A stretch of DNA of 64,000 bases from Verrucomicrobiota bacterium (GTDB lineage: Bacteria > Verrucomicrobiota > Verrucomicrobiia > Limisphaerales > VHDF01). Position 1 is the first letter of the stretch; each line of letters starts with the position of its first letter. The stretch spans positions 62,001 through 126,000 of the forward strand of contig VHDF01000001.1 in NCBI GenBank assembly GCA_016871495.1, read 5' to 3'. The notes beneath the pieces were generated by a model. The model made no database searches. It was given only the letters and a program-made list of their open reading frames with translations, and had not been told where the DNA came from. Shown here piece by piece: positions 1-8,366 of this stretch. A program made the translations under genes and the position numbers.

Positions 1-81
1 CCCTACCTGCATCACCGGCAACATCGGGATGCACCGGACTCCGTGCTTGAACGAGCGCCCGGTTTGATGTACCGTTCCAGA

Positions 82-309
82 ATGGACATAGAGGGAATTC
101 GACAAGCGTTGCACAAGCAACCGTTCGATCCTTTTTCGATTCGTCTGGCAGACGGTCGTGCGCTGCCAGTCCCCCATCCCGATTTCGTCGCGGTGTCGCC
201 ACGTCGCATCATTGTCGTCGCGGAAGATGGTTCCTGGTCTGTAGTCGAGCCCATCCTCATCGTCTCCCTCGATCATAATGGTGCACGTTCTGTCCCGCCG
301 CAGGTTTGA
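82..309 (+). CDS. Small conserved-type hypothetical protein (75 aa)
   Basis: No function can be assigned. The reading frame is open further upstream (to position 43), but the ATG at 82 is preferred because the protein then begins MDIEGIRQAL and reads as one compact alpha/beta domain: a short helix, a QPFDPFSIRLADG segment, a PHPDFVAVSP segment and a C-terminal strand pair ending IVSLD. Short proteins of this pattern (N-terminal helix, PFxPFxIRLADGR, HPDFVAVSP) are, from memory, frequent orphan genes in planctomycete and verrucomicrobial genomes, with no known role. There are no membrane segments or cysteines. It lies alone, upstream of another unknown small gene on the same strand. Confidence 0.6.
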   Translation: MDIEGIRQALHKQPFDPFSIRLADGRALPVPHPDFVAVSPRRIIVVAEDGSWSVVEPILIVSLDHNGARSVPPQV

Positions 310-452
310 CGGATCGCCGAACCAAGCGCTCCGCGCGAATCGCCGCCACGAGCCTCCACCCCGGTGCACCAGGGTGATCGGACGCCGGATTCGCTGCCAG
401 CCCCCCTCGCCTGCGGCGGTCGGTGAGCTGAATCGTTCTGTGCATTGACAGT

Positions 453-815
453 ATGGCTGCGGCAAATTCAATGCGTTCTTGGCTTCCGGAGATGCTCGAT
501 GAACTGCAGGAAACGTGGAGTCGGTCCTTGAGGTGGGAGGAATATTTATCGATTTGTGACCGCATGACCACGATTCGGACGCGGATTCGTCAGGAGCGGG
601 GCGTCAAGGGGCCAAAGATGTTCTGTCGTCACTGCCAGGAGGTTCACGAGATGAACCTCGGTCCGGTGACCATTCGGTCGGTGCTGTTTGCGCTCAGTAA
701 GAGAGGATTGCTGACAGATGAGGAACTTCAGAACATGGATGCGGAGTGGCGACGGTATAGATCGAAGCATCGGTTGGATGGCAGTGGCAGAAAACGCGCA
801 GAACCAGGGCGCTGA
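453..815 (+). CDS. Hypothetical protein with CxHC-x3-H cluster (120 aa)
   Basis: Not recognised. The N-terminal half is helical and charged (LPEMLDELQETW, then RTRIRQERG). The middle holds a possible metal site, C58-R-H60-C61 followed by H65. The C-terminal third (about residues 72-105) is another helical stretch with LSKRGLLTDEE and a basic tail. The Cys/His cluster suggests a small zinc-binding or redox protein, but this is inference. A second ATG at 471 would shorten the protein by six residues. It stands alone, about 140 bases downstream of the previous small gene and convergent with the metallo-beta-lactamase-like gene. Confidence 0.55.
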   Translation: MAAANSMRSWLPEMLDELQETWSRSLRWEEYLSICDRMTTIRTRIRQERGVKGPKMFCRHCQEVHEMNLGPVTIRSVLFALSKRGLLTDEELQNMDAEWRRYRSKHRLDGSGRKRAEPGR

Positions 816-996
816 AAACCAGAACAACAGATGAGATGTTTCGCTTCGCGAAAGCTCGAACGACCTCTCCGCCGTCCATGCGGATGCTCGCGCGTTACGA
901 CGAGGATCATGGCGAGTTCGAGGTTGATCTCTGGAAACGTGGCAAGGGCTTCAGCCTGCGCCGCTCTGCCGCCACCCTCGGAAGGCACCGGTCTCC

Positions 997-1632
997 TCAG
1001 TCAAGATCAGCGGACGGCAAGAGTCTTCGAATGACCTCCGAAGCCCGATCCAGCAACGGAGGTCCGTGCGCGAAGACAGCCCGTTGAAAAGCGGGTATTA
1101 TGTCGATCCATTGTCCCAGAGATCGTCGCAGCAAGGCCGCATCCTGACAGTACTTGTCCGGAAGGATCTCGAGTCCGCGCACATTCACCACCGCATCCCC
1201 AAAAACCACCAAGCTTCTGGCGCGATCGAAAAGCACGAGTTCTCCCTCCGCGCCCCCGGGTAGTTTCCATACCTGCCAGCCACCCCCGGGCCATTGGAAC
1301 TCCTCCACTGCTGATCCCCCACCCTTGCTCCAAATCGAGTCAGCCGGAACCCGCACCAGAAGTTTTTCCGATAAGATGGATACTCCCCATCGCGCAGCCA
1401 GTTCCTGAGAAAAGCGAGGGTGATTCGAATTGGTGAGCAAGATCCGCCCCGGCGGGGCCATTTCCATCAATGCGGCCTCGAACTGCGGAGGCAGGGGGAT
1501 CGGATCAATGCAATCCCAACTGCCCGAGCCCAGGACCGCGTGCGAAGTGAGCTCGACGCGATGTTCGCGCGACTCGACCGACCACTCCCACACCCCGTGG
1601 CAAAGTTCTATCACCGGTGAACCCAACTCCAT
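997..1632 (-). CDS. Degenerate metallo-beta-lactamase-fold-like protein
   Basis: The 211-residue protein has the layout of a single-domain MBL-fold hydrolase but with most metal ligands missing. The usual THxHxDH loop is represented by LTNSNHPRFS (about 66-75), keeping one His. The later GD motif is kept (VVFGDAVVN, about 140-148), and a FAHGPPLL segment stands where the family has its last His-Gly motif. LPGGAEGELVLFD resembles the strand before the second metal ligand. A non-catalytic or altered MBL relative is the best reading, with moderate confidence. It is the last gene of a minus-strand operon, six bases after the SDR stop codon. Confidence 0.55.
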   Translation of the reverse strand: MELGSPVIELCHGVWEWSVESREHRVELTSHAVLGSGSWDCIDPIPLPPQFEAALMEMAPPGRILLTNSNHPRFSQELAARWGVSILSEKLLVRVPADSIWSKGGGSAVEEFQWPGGGWQVWKLPGGAEGELVLFDRARSLVVFGDAVVNVRGLEILPDKYCQDAALLRRSLGQWIDIIPAFQRAVFAHGPPLLDRASEVIRRLLPSADLD

Positions 1633-1638
1633 TTCAGC

Positions 1639-2346
1639 TCACCTTCCCGGTGCGGTTAGAGGGGATCCGTTGTCGGCAGGTCCAAGCGCCAGAAGAAAGG
1701 GCACGGCCCTTCGAGCCCAAACCTCGGGCGTCGGATAGTGCGCCGCTCCTTTTCCAAAACAACTTCGCAGCATGTCGGTGTCGATGACCCCGGGATTCAA
1801 CGGCACCGCGCACATGCCCGCGGGCAACTCCTGGGCCAACGCCTGGGTCAAGCCCTCGATCGCCCACTTGGTGGCGCAATACGGCGCGACTTCGCCGGCC
1901 GTCGAACGGCCCCAACCCGAACTGAAGTTCACCACCACACCGGCCCCGCGCTCAATCATCGCGGGGAGAAAATGGCGCAGCACGTTGGCCACGCCTTTGA
2001 CATTGGTGTCGATCACCCGCGAAAAGTCTGCTTCAGAAATCTCCCACAGCCTGGCATTGGCGTTGATCACCGCCGCGTTGTTCAACAACAAATCGGGAAC
2101 GAATCCGACGCTCGCCAGATGCTTCGCCCAATCCGCAACTTCGCGGTCGGAACAAACATCCACTTTCGACCAACGGTGCGGCTCCGGATGGGCCGTGCGA
2201 AGTTCGTCCAGGGCACTCCCTGTCCTCGCGGCCCCGGCCACGGTATGGCCGAGGCGAATCAACTCCCCAACCATGGCCCGGCCCAGTCCGCGCGAGACAC
2301 CCGTCACCAACACACACTGGCGTTGCTTGGAAACGGGTTTGCTCAT
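1639..2346 (-). CDS. Short-chain dehydrogenase/reductase (SDR family)
   Basis: A classical SDR of about 235 residues, predicted to be an NAD(P)-dependent cytosolic oxidoreductase of unknown substrate. The Rossmann glycine motif TGVSRGLG is at 15-22, the NNAA structural motif at about 89-92, the catalytic Ser at 142/143 (NFSSGWG) and the Tyr-x3-Lys pair at Y156/K160 (YCATK). The loop after it, NPGVIDTDM, is typical. The ATG at 2346 is chosen because an upstream in-frame extension would overlap the preceding gene and add residues before the beta-1 strand. It sits 15 bases downstream of the TPR gene and directly upstream of the MBL-like gene, so all three are probably co-transcribed. Confidence 0.85.
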   Translation of the reverse strand: MSKPVSKQRQCVLVTGVSRGLGRAMVGELIRLGHTVAGAARTGSALDELRTAHPEPHRWSKVDVCSDREVADWAKHLASVGFVPDLLLNNAAVINANARLWEISEADFSRVIDTNVKGVANVLRHFLPAMIERGAGVVVNFSSGWGRSTAGEVAPYCATKWAIEGLTQALAQELPAGMCAVPLNPGVIDTDMLRSCFGKGAAHYPTPEVWARRAVPFLLALGPADNGSPLTAPGR

Positions 2347-2360
2347 GAGCGATGGCCGCG

Positions 2361-3767
2361 TCACTTCTTCCCCGAACGAATCGACTCCATCCACGCCACG
2401 ACAGCTTGGGCGTTGTCAGGATGGGTGCTGACATACGTCTGAAGGATTTGAATCGCTTCCCCGGCCCGGCCTGATGAGGCAAGCCACTGAGCCAGCCGGT
2501 GCGCGGCCTGACCGCTGTCAGGCGCCAGCTCCGCCGCCGCCCGATAAAGGGTTTCGGCCTCGGTGCGGCGATCCGCCGAAGCCAGCACACTCGCCTGGCC
2601 GATGGCCATTTCCGCCCAGCCTTCGCGAACCGCGGGGGCGGTCGAGAGGGCCGGATCGAGCCGCAGCCGTTCCGCCGTTTGCTGCCAATAAGTGACGCTT
2701 CGAGCGGCTTCTTCCGGACCCACCTTGGGAGCCTTCCCGTCCCCCCCGGCACCCAGCACCATCAGCGGCCCCGCCAATTCCGCCCCGGCATGCGTTGAAG
2801 GCATCGCGTGGGACTCCTGGACGGCGAAGCGAACCTCCGGATTCTTGGCCTGAAGGAAAGCCACCAGTTTTTCGTTGATGGCCGTAACCGCATCCTGGCC
2901 CCCAACCATCACCACCCCGTTCGCGTCCGGTTTTCCATGCTCGCGGACCACAGCCTGAAACGCTTGCTCGACCTCGCCCGGGTCCGGCAGGTGCAGCCTT
3001 TCACCGGCCTGGAAGCGCGCATAATTCATGTACATTCCATCCGCGAAACTCGACTGGGCGAGAATGAGGCGCCCGTCACCTTCCCCATTGTTTTCCATCA
3101 GCGTGGGCACGAACCTGGCCGCATCGCCTCCCGCCAGCAACACGGTATTGGGGCCCAGGGAGTCTTGCAAAGCGCGCCCAAATTCGAGCAGCGCGGGAGC
3201 CGGCCAATTCCGGGTGGCTTCGGCGACCCCTCGAGCTTCCTCAACCACCGGCCAGAGCGCATCCAATCCAGGTGCCGAAGAGCCCTGCTGGACGTTGCGA
3301 AGAGCGTCCAGTCTTTCGGCGCGCCGGACCGCCTCCTCCACATTGCCCGACTCGAGGCTGGTGAAAAACTGATCCACATCTTGAAGCACCGGCACCCCTA
3401 AGTGCCTGGCATAGGCATGCAGCACCGCGCGCTGGCGCTGGCTGTATTGCACCAATCGATCCTTCACCTCCGCGTTCGCCCGCGCCAGGGCCTCCTCGCT
3501 AAGTCCCGGCCGGAAACCCCGGTCCAACTGGGGGGAACGGCTCGAGACCCTCCTCTCCCCCGCGCCGCCTGACTCCCCGGACGAAACTGGATCCGGCCCG
3601 GCGCCGGCAGAGGGCGGACTCGAGACATCGCGCCGCACCCAAATGAAGAAAGCGACCACCGCAACGACAGCGACCGCGAGCGTGAAGAAGAGCTTCTTGG
3701 ATCCGCCGGATTCTGGGGCTGGCCTGGACACGCTTTGAATCGTCCTGAACCCGCCGCGCGAATTCAA
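2361..3767 (-). CDS. Membrane-anchored TPR-repeat protein
   Basis: Predicted single-pass inner-membrane protein of 468 residues: a short basic N-terminus, a hydrophobic segment at about 26-44 (LFFTLAVAVVAVVAFFIW), then a periplasmic or cytoplasmic region. The centre is helical and of unknown fold. The last 80 residues hold TPR-like helix pairs (ASADRRTEAETLYRAAAELAP, then SSGRAGEAIQILQTYVSTHP). TPR regions generally bind other proteins. The frame is open to a GTG at 3803, but TTG at 3767 is preferred because a perfect GGAGGT lies six bases upstream of it. First gene of the TPR-SDR-MBL operon and divergent from the DUF971 gene. Confidence 0.7.
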   Translation of the reverse strand: MNSRGGFRTIQSVSRPAPESGGSKKLFFTLAVAVVAVVAFFIWVRRDVSSPPSAGAGPDPVSSGESGGAGERRVSSRSPQLDRGFRPGLSEEALARANAEVKDRLVQYSQRQRAVLHAYARHLGVPVLQDVDQFFTSLESGNVEEAVRRAERLDALRNVQQGSSAPGLDALWPVVEEARGVAEATRNWPAPALLEFGRALQDSLGPNTVLLAGGDAARFVPTLMENNGEGDGRLILAQSSFADGMYMNYARFQAGERLHLPDPGEVEQAFQAVVREHGKPDANGVVMVGGQDAVTAINEKLVAFLQAKNPEVRFAVQESHAMPSTHAGAELAGPLMVLGAGGDGKAPKVGPEEAARSVTYWQQTAERLRLDPALSTAPAVREGWAEMAIGQASVLASADRRTEAETLYRAAAELAPDSGQAAHRLAQWLASSGRAGEAIQILQTYVSTHPDNAQAVVAWMESIRSGKK

Positions 3768-3773
3768 TCTTGA

Positions 3774-3779
3774 ACCTCC
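3774..3779 (-). promoter_or_regulatory. Shine-Dalgarno GGAGGT deciding a TTG start
   Basis: A perfect GGAGGT on the minus strand ends six bases before the TTG at 3767-3765. Few genes in this window have such a strong ribosome-binding site. It argues for initiation of the TPR protein at TTG rather than at the GTG 36 bases upstream. Confidence 0.65.
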
Positions 3780-3835
3780 GTGAGAACTTGATTGCCAACC
3801 CACGTCCCTCTCTGGTTAGTCAGGCGTGACGAGGC

Positions 3836-4138
3836 ATGCGCCCCGATGAACTGCAAGTGATCGGATCAGAGCTCGCCGTCCGCTGGCCGGACGGAACGGA
3901 AACTTTTCTTCCACTCGCCGCCTTGCGCCGGGCCTGTCCCTGCGCCGGCTGCAAAGGCGAAATGGACGTGATGGGAAACCTTTACAAGGCCCCGGAGAAA
4001 GCCCTGAGTGAAGCCAGTTTCCGCGTCAAACACCTCGGATTGGCCGGCGGTTACGCCGTTCAACCCGTTTGGGAGGATGGACATTCCAGCGGCCTTTACT
4101 CCTGGGATTACCTCCGGACGGTCGCAAAAAATCTTTAA
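3836..4138 (+). CDS. DUF971 (gamma-butyrobetaine hydroxylase N-terminal-like) protein
   Basis: A 100-residue stand-alone DUF971 domain. The family signature is visible: LAVRWPDGTETFLPLAALR near 13-31, a Cys cluster C34-P-C36-A-G-C39, and the C-terminal GYAVQPVWEDGHSSGLYSWDYL. In eukaryotes the domain precedes the catalytic part of gamma-butyrobetaine hydroxylase. In bacteria it occurs alone or near iron-sulfur genes, and its exact role is not settled; a zinc or Fe-S related function is usually suggested. It starts a tight plus-strand cluster with carbonic anhydrase and an ABC exporter, about 70 bases from the divergent TPR gene. Confidence 0.85.
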   Translation: MRPDELQVIGSELAVRWPDGTETFLPLAALRRACPCAGCKGEMDVMGNLYKAPEKALSEASFRVKHLGLAGGYAVQPVWEDGHSSGLYSWDYLRTVAKNL

Positions 4139-4186
4139 GTGAGGCTTGGCGCAACCGCGCCGTCTCGCCTATCCTGCGCGCCGCGT

Positions 4187-4837
4187 ATGCTCCAGTTGAT
4201 CCAAGGCGTTCACCGGTTTCACGCAAAGGAATTCGGACGCTATCGAGAGTTGTTCCGGCGGCTTTCCCATGAGGGACAAAAGCCGCACACCCTTTTCATT
4301 ACCTGCTCCGATTCCCGCGTTCTCGCGGAACTCGTCACCCAAAGCCGGCCTGGGGATCTTTTCGTCGTCAAGAACGTCGGCAACATCGTCCCTCCCAGCC
4401 AAGTCGTCGGCGAAACCAATTCCACCGCCGCAGCCATCGAATTTGCCGTGGAGATCCTGGGCGTCCAGGACATCGTGGTTTGCGGACATTCCCAGTGTGG
4501 AGCCATGCAAGCCTTGATCCAAGGATTGCCCGCTCCCCGGGATCGAGCCCACCTGGCCCGATGGATTGAAATCGCCGCCCCCGTTCGTTCCACGATCGAA
4601 TCCAAATACACCCATTTGTCCGATCCCGAATCCAAATTGCGAGCCGCGGAAGAGGAGAATGTTCTCTTCGCCCTCGAAAACCTCAAGACCTACGCCTGCG
4701 TGGAACGTAGATTGAAGGAGGGCGATTTAAGGCTGCACGGATGGTTCTTCCAAATTGCCGGAGCAGAACTCTTCGCCTATGATCCCGTCGCCAGCCAGTT
4801 CGCTTCCCTGATTCATCCCGGTGCCGGCGCTCCTTGA
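4187..4837 (+). CDS. Beta-class carbonic anhydrase
   Basis: Zinc enzyme interconverting CO2 and bicarbonate, cytosolic, 216 residues. The ligands and catalytic dyad of the beta class are all present: C40-S-D42-S-R44 (TCSDSRV), H101 and C104 (GHSQCGA). D42 and R44 form the gate/catalytic pair. GDLFVVRN-type sequence (here GDLFVVKNVGN) and the NSTAAAIEFAV helix are also typical. An in-frame GTG at 4139 directly follows the DUF971 stop, but the ATG at 4187 gives the usual family N-terminus (MLQLIQGVHRF). Its stop overlaps an in-frame TTG of the downstream ATPase gene. A gamma-class homologue is present at 30.4 kb. Confidence 0.93.
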   Translation: MLQLIQGVHRFHAKEFGRYRELFRRLSHEGQKPHTLFITCSDSRVLAELVTQSRPGDLFVVKNVGNIVPPSQVVGETNSTAAAIEFAVEILGVQDIVVCGHSQCGAMQALIQGLPAPRDRAHLARWIEIAAPVRSTIESKYTHLSDPESKLRAAEEENVLFALENLKTYACVERRLKEGDLRLHGWFFQIAGAELFAYDPVASQFASLIHPGAGAP

Positions 4838-4857
4838 ACGCCGATCCGTTCCCCGCG

Positions 4858-5607
4858 ATGCAGAGTTCTCCCATCCTCGAAGTGCGACGGCTCACGCGCG
4901 GCTATCCCAACGGGACCGCCACGCTCACCGTCCTGAACGAAGTGAGCTTCTCCGTGCAGTCCGGAGAAACCTGCGCGATCCTCGGCCCCTCCGGCAGCGG
5001 GAAGACGACCCTGCTTGGACTTTGCGCCGGGCTCGATGCGCCCAGCTCAGGCGACGTCTTGCTGGCCGGGCGCCCGCTGGCCGGGCTCGATGAGGATGGA
5101 CGCGCCAAAGTTCGCAACGACGTCGTCGGCTTCGTCTTCCAGAATTTCCAGCTCATTCCCACCCTCACGGCGCTGGAGAATGTCATGGTTCCCATGGAAC
5201 TCCGCGCCGAGGGTTCCGCGGTCAGGCGGACGGTGGAGAAGGAGGCTGGAGAGCTTCTCCAACGCGTGGGCTTGGGTGAGCGACTGCATCACTATCCCAC
5301 CCAGCTCTCCGGGGGCGAACAGCAGCGCGTCGCGCTGGCCAGAGCTTTCATCAATAAACCCAAAATCCTGTTTGCCGACGAACCCACGGGCAATCTCGAC
5401 GCCGACACCAGCCATCGCATCGTCGATCTGCTCTTCGCCATGAACTCGGAATGGGGGACCACGCTGATCATCGTCACCCATGACATTGAACTGGCCGCCC
5501 GCACGGGACGCATTCTCCGGCTTCGCGGCGGCCAGTTGGTTTCCGACGAACGCCATCGCATGCTGGCCGGCGGCCCGGCCGCGCCCCCCCTCGAAGCCCA
5601 CGCATGA
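4858..5607 (+). CDS. LolD/YbbA-type ABC transporter ATP-binding protein
   Basis: ATPase subunit (249 aa) of an FtsX-type exporter. Walker A GPSGSGKT is at 43-50, the Q-loop FVFQNFQ near 93-98, the signature LSGGEQQR at 150-157, Walker B ILFADEP at 170-176 and the switch His in VTHD near 208. The strong match around the signature and the GNLD D-loop place it with the LolD/MacB/YbbA subfamily, which energises lipoprotein or peptide extrusion rather than import. The TTG at 4834 overlaps the carbonic anhydrase stop; the ATG at 4858 is chosen as the likelier start. Its stop overlaps the start of the permease gene by four bases (ATGA), so the two are translationally coupled. Confidence 0.92.
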   Translation: MQSSPILEVRRLTRGYPNGTATLTVLNEVSFSVQSGETCAILGPSGSGKTTLLGLCAGLDAPSSGDVLLAGRPLAGLDEDGRAKVRNDVVGFVFQNFQLIPTLTALENVMVPMELRAEGSAVRRTVEKEAGELLQRVGLGERLHHYPTQLSGGEQQRVALARAFINKPKILFADEPTGNLDADTSHRIVDLLFAMNSEWGTTLIIVTHDIELAARTGRILRLRGGQLVSDERHRMLAGGPAAPPLEAHA

Positions 5608-8153
5608 TGGCGCTCCTTCAGGCGCTCTTTTCCCCTTGGACCTGGGTGATGGCGTGGCGAGACAGCCGCACCAGCCGGGCGCGCCTCTTCCTCTTCTCCA
5701 CCACCATCGTGCTCGGCGTCTCAGCTCTGGTCGCCATCGGATCCCTCGGACGCAACCTTCACGAGGCCATTCAAGAGCAAGCCAAAGGATTGCTCGGAGC
5801 CGACCTTGTCCTGCAATCCCGCTCGGCGTTCACACCCGCGATGGAAGAGTTTTTTCGCGGACTTCCCGCCGTCGAACAATCCCGCGAGGTCAGTTTCTCC
5901 TCCATGGTCTATTTCCCCAAAAGCCAGGGTACGCGTCTGGTCCAAGTGCGCGCCTTGGCCGGCGGCTTTCCCTACTACGGCGGACTGGAAACCGCCCCCG
6001 CCTCCGCTCGCGATGCTTTTCGATCGGGCCAGGGCGCGTTGGTGGAAGAAAGCCTGATGATTCAATACCGCGGCGCCATGGGAGACCCGATCAAGGTGGG
6101 CAACGCGGAAACGCGCATCGCCGGGACGCTGCTGAAGATTCCGGGTGAAACAGTGGCCTTTGCCACGGTCGCACCCCGCGTTTACATCACCATGGATGAG
6201 GCCGAGAAAAGCGGCCTCCTCAACCGCGGAAGCCTGGTGCGCTACAAAGCGGCATTCAAATTGCCCGCAGGCATGGATGCTCCTTCCTTGGTCCGTCGCA
6301 TCCGGCCCCAACTCGAAGAATTTCGGCTGAGCCATGAAACCGTCGAACGCCGGCAGGAAGACTTGGGCCGGTCCATGGAAAACCTCAATCGCTTCCTCAA
6401 TCTTGCCGGATTTGTCTCCCTGCTGTTGGGCGCGGTCGGCATCGCCAGCGCCATTCACGTTCACATTCAACAGAAACTCGCTTCCGCCGCCATCCTTCGT
6501 TGTTTGGGTTCGACCGTGGCGCGATCATTCGCCATTTATCTCGCGCAAGCGATTGGCCTGGGGGCCGCCGGCGTGCTCCTTGGCACGGTGCTCGGGCTGG
6601 CAGTCCAACAGGCCATCCCCCACCTCATCGCCGATTTTCTCCCTTTTACCGTCGCCTTCAAAATCCATCCCTGGCCTGTCCTCCAAGCCATGGCTACGGG
6701 ACTGGGCGTCTGCATCCTTTTTGCGCTGGGGCCTTTGCTCGCCGTCCGCCGTGTTTCACCGCTGGCGGTGATTCGCGGCGGCGAATTGGGCGCCGCTGAA
6801 AAAGATCCGGCGCAATGGGCCGTGGCCCTGGCCCTGGCGGCGGCCGTCATCGGCTTCGGCATCTCGCAAACGCACAAGTGGGAGCAAGGGTTGGGCTTCG
6901 CCGCCGGACTCGGCGCCGCCTTTGGCGTGCTCTCCATGGTGGCCAAGGGCCTGACTCGAGCGGCCCGCGCTTGGACTCCGCGGAGCTGGCCTTACCTGCT
7001 TCGGCAGGGCCTGGCCAACCTGTACCGCCCTCAAAACCGCACGCTCCTGCTCATGGTTTCCCTGGGATTGGGCACGTTTCTCATCCTCACTTTATACCTG
7101 GTGCAGCGCACGTTGCTCACGCAATTGATCCCCCAGCACGACGCGTCCCGGCCCAACGCGGCCCTGTTCGACATTCAAATGGATCAAAAAGACGCCGTCG
7201 CGGAAATCGTGAGGGCGCAGGGACTCCAAGTGATCCATCTTTCGCCGGTTATTTCCATGAGACTCAAGTCCGTGAAGGATCGCCCGATCGAGGAGATTCT
7301 CAAAGACCGGGCCCGAGCCATTCCAAACTGGGTGCTGCGACGCGAGTATCGATCGACGTACCGCGATCATCTCACCGATTCTGAAAACCTGGTAAAAGGG
7401 CAATGGATCGGCACGGCAACGCCAGGCGCGGAACCCTTTCCCATTTCCCTCGACGAGGGCATCGCTCGCGACCTGCACGTCACGCTGGGCGATTCCCTGG
7501 TCTTCGACGTGCAAGGCGTGCCGGTGAAGACCACCGTCGCCAGCCTGCGGCGGGTGGATTGGCGCCGGGTGCAATCCAACTTTTTCGTCGTCTTCCCGAA
7601 GGGTGCCATCGACGACGCGCCCGGATTCGCCATTCTCACCACGCGGGTCGAAAGCAGCGAGGCGTCCGCCCGATTGCAAAGGGCGGTCGTGCGTGAATTT
7701 CCAAATGTGTCGGCGATCGATTTGACCCTCATTCTCCAAACTCTCGATCAGGTGCTCGGCAAGATCTCCCTCGTCGTGCGTTTCATGGCGTTGTTCACGG
7801 TGCTCACCGGATTTCTGGTGCTCGTCGGCGCCGTGTTGACAGGACGCTTTCAACGGGTGCGTGAAAGTGTGCTGTTGCGCACCCTGGGCGCGAGCCGTCG
7901 GCAAGTCCTCGGCATTCTTCTCGCCGAATATACCTTGCTGGGGCTCATGGCGAGCGCGACGGGCGTCTTGCTCGCCGCCCTCGCGGGCTGGGTCCTGGCC
8001 CGTTTCGTTTTCGAAGTTTCGTTCGCCTTCGTCGCCATCCCACTGCTGGTGGCCGTCATCGCCGTCACACTCGTGACCGTGGTCACCGGCCTTCTCATGA
8101 GCCTGGGTGTGACCCGCCATCCTCCTCTCGCAGTTCTCCGCGCCGAAGGCTGA
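5604..8153 (+). CDS. FtsX-family ABC permease (YbbP-like)
   Basis: Large inner-membrane permease of 849 residues that partners the preceding ATPase. Layout: an N-terminal membrane helix (about 27-50, FLFSTTIVLGVSALVAIGSL), a periplasmic domain to about 265, a first block of FtsX helices (about 268-390), a central helix pair and second periplasmic domain (about 400-700), and a terminal FtsX block (about 710-845). The duplicated FtsX core and length match the YbbP type (about 800 aa) rather than LolC/E (about 400 aa). Such pairs extrude lipid-linked or hydrophobic cargo; the substrate cannot be inferred here. The four-base overlap with the ATPase gene supports a stoichiometric complex. Confidence 0.9.
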   Translation: MMALLQALFSPWTWVMAWRDSRTSRARLFLFSTTIVLGVSALVAIGSLGRNLHEAIQEQAKGLLGADLVLQSRSAFTPAMEEFFRGLPAVEQSREVSFSSMVYFPKSQGTRLVQVRALAGGFPYYGGLETAPASARDAFRSGQGALVEESLMIQYRGAMGDPIKVGNAETRIAGTLLKIPGETVAFATVAPRVYITMDEAEKSGLLNRGSLVRYKAAFKLPAGMDAPSLVRRIRPQLEEFRLSHETVERRQEDLGRSMENLNRFLNLAGFVSLLLGAVGIASAIHVHIQQKLASAAILRCLGSTVARSFAIYLAQAIGLGAAGVLLGTVLGLAVQQAIPHLIADFLPFTVAFKIHPWPVLQAMATGLGVCILFALGPLLAVRRVSPLAVIRGGELGAAEKDPAQWAVALALAAAVIGFGISQTHKWEQGLGFAAGLGAAFGVLSMVAKGLTRAARAWTPRSWPYLLRQGLANLYRPQNRTLLLMVSLGLGTFLILTLYLVQRTLLTQLIPQHDASRPNAALFDIQMDQKDAVAEIVRAQGLQVIHLSPVISMRLKSVKDRPIEEILKDRARAIPNWVLRREYRSTYRDHLTDSENLVKGQWIGTATPGAEPFPISLDEGIARDLHVTLGDSLVFDVQGVPVKTTVASLRRVDWRRVQSNFFVVFPKGAIDDAPGFAILTTRVESSEASARLQRAVVREFPNVSAIDLTLILQTLDQVLGKISLVVRFMALFTVLTGFLVLVGAVLTGRFQRVRESVLLRTLGASRRQVLGILLAEYTLLGLMASATGVLLAALAGWVLARFVFEVSFAFVAIPLLVAVIAVTLVTVVTGLLMSLGVTRHPPLAVLRAEG

Positions 8154-8366
8154 CGCACACTCCGGAATCGAGAGTCCCGCGACGTCCTCAAATCAGGCCT
8201 CTCGACGAGCGTCGTTCACCCCACGGGTGGCATGGCCCCCGTCGTTCTGTTTCCAATCAACCCCTGGAACAGAGTCAACACCGCGCTCCCCAAAATGACA
8301 AAGGCGGCCACTTTTACGTTCCCAAATTCCGAATTCCGTTGCTCAATCCCTGCCTCGAACTTTCGC

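Noticed and set aside
836-1087. Plus-strand 83-codon frame between the second small gene and the MBL-like gene
   Set aside because: No recognisable features, no ribosome-binding site, and it runs into the coding region of the opposite-strand gene. A short hairpin (TTTCGC/GCGAAA at 839-853) lies at its start but has no T-run.
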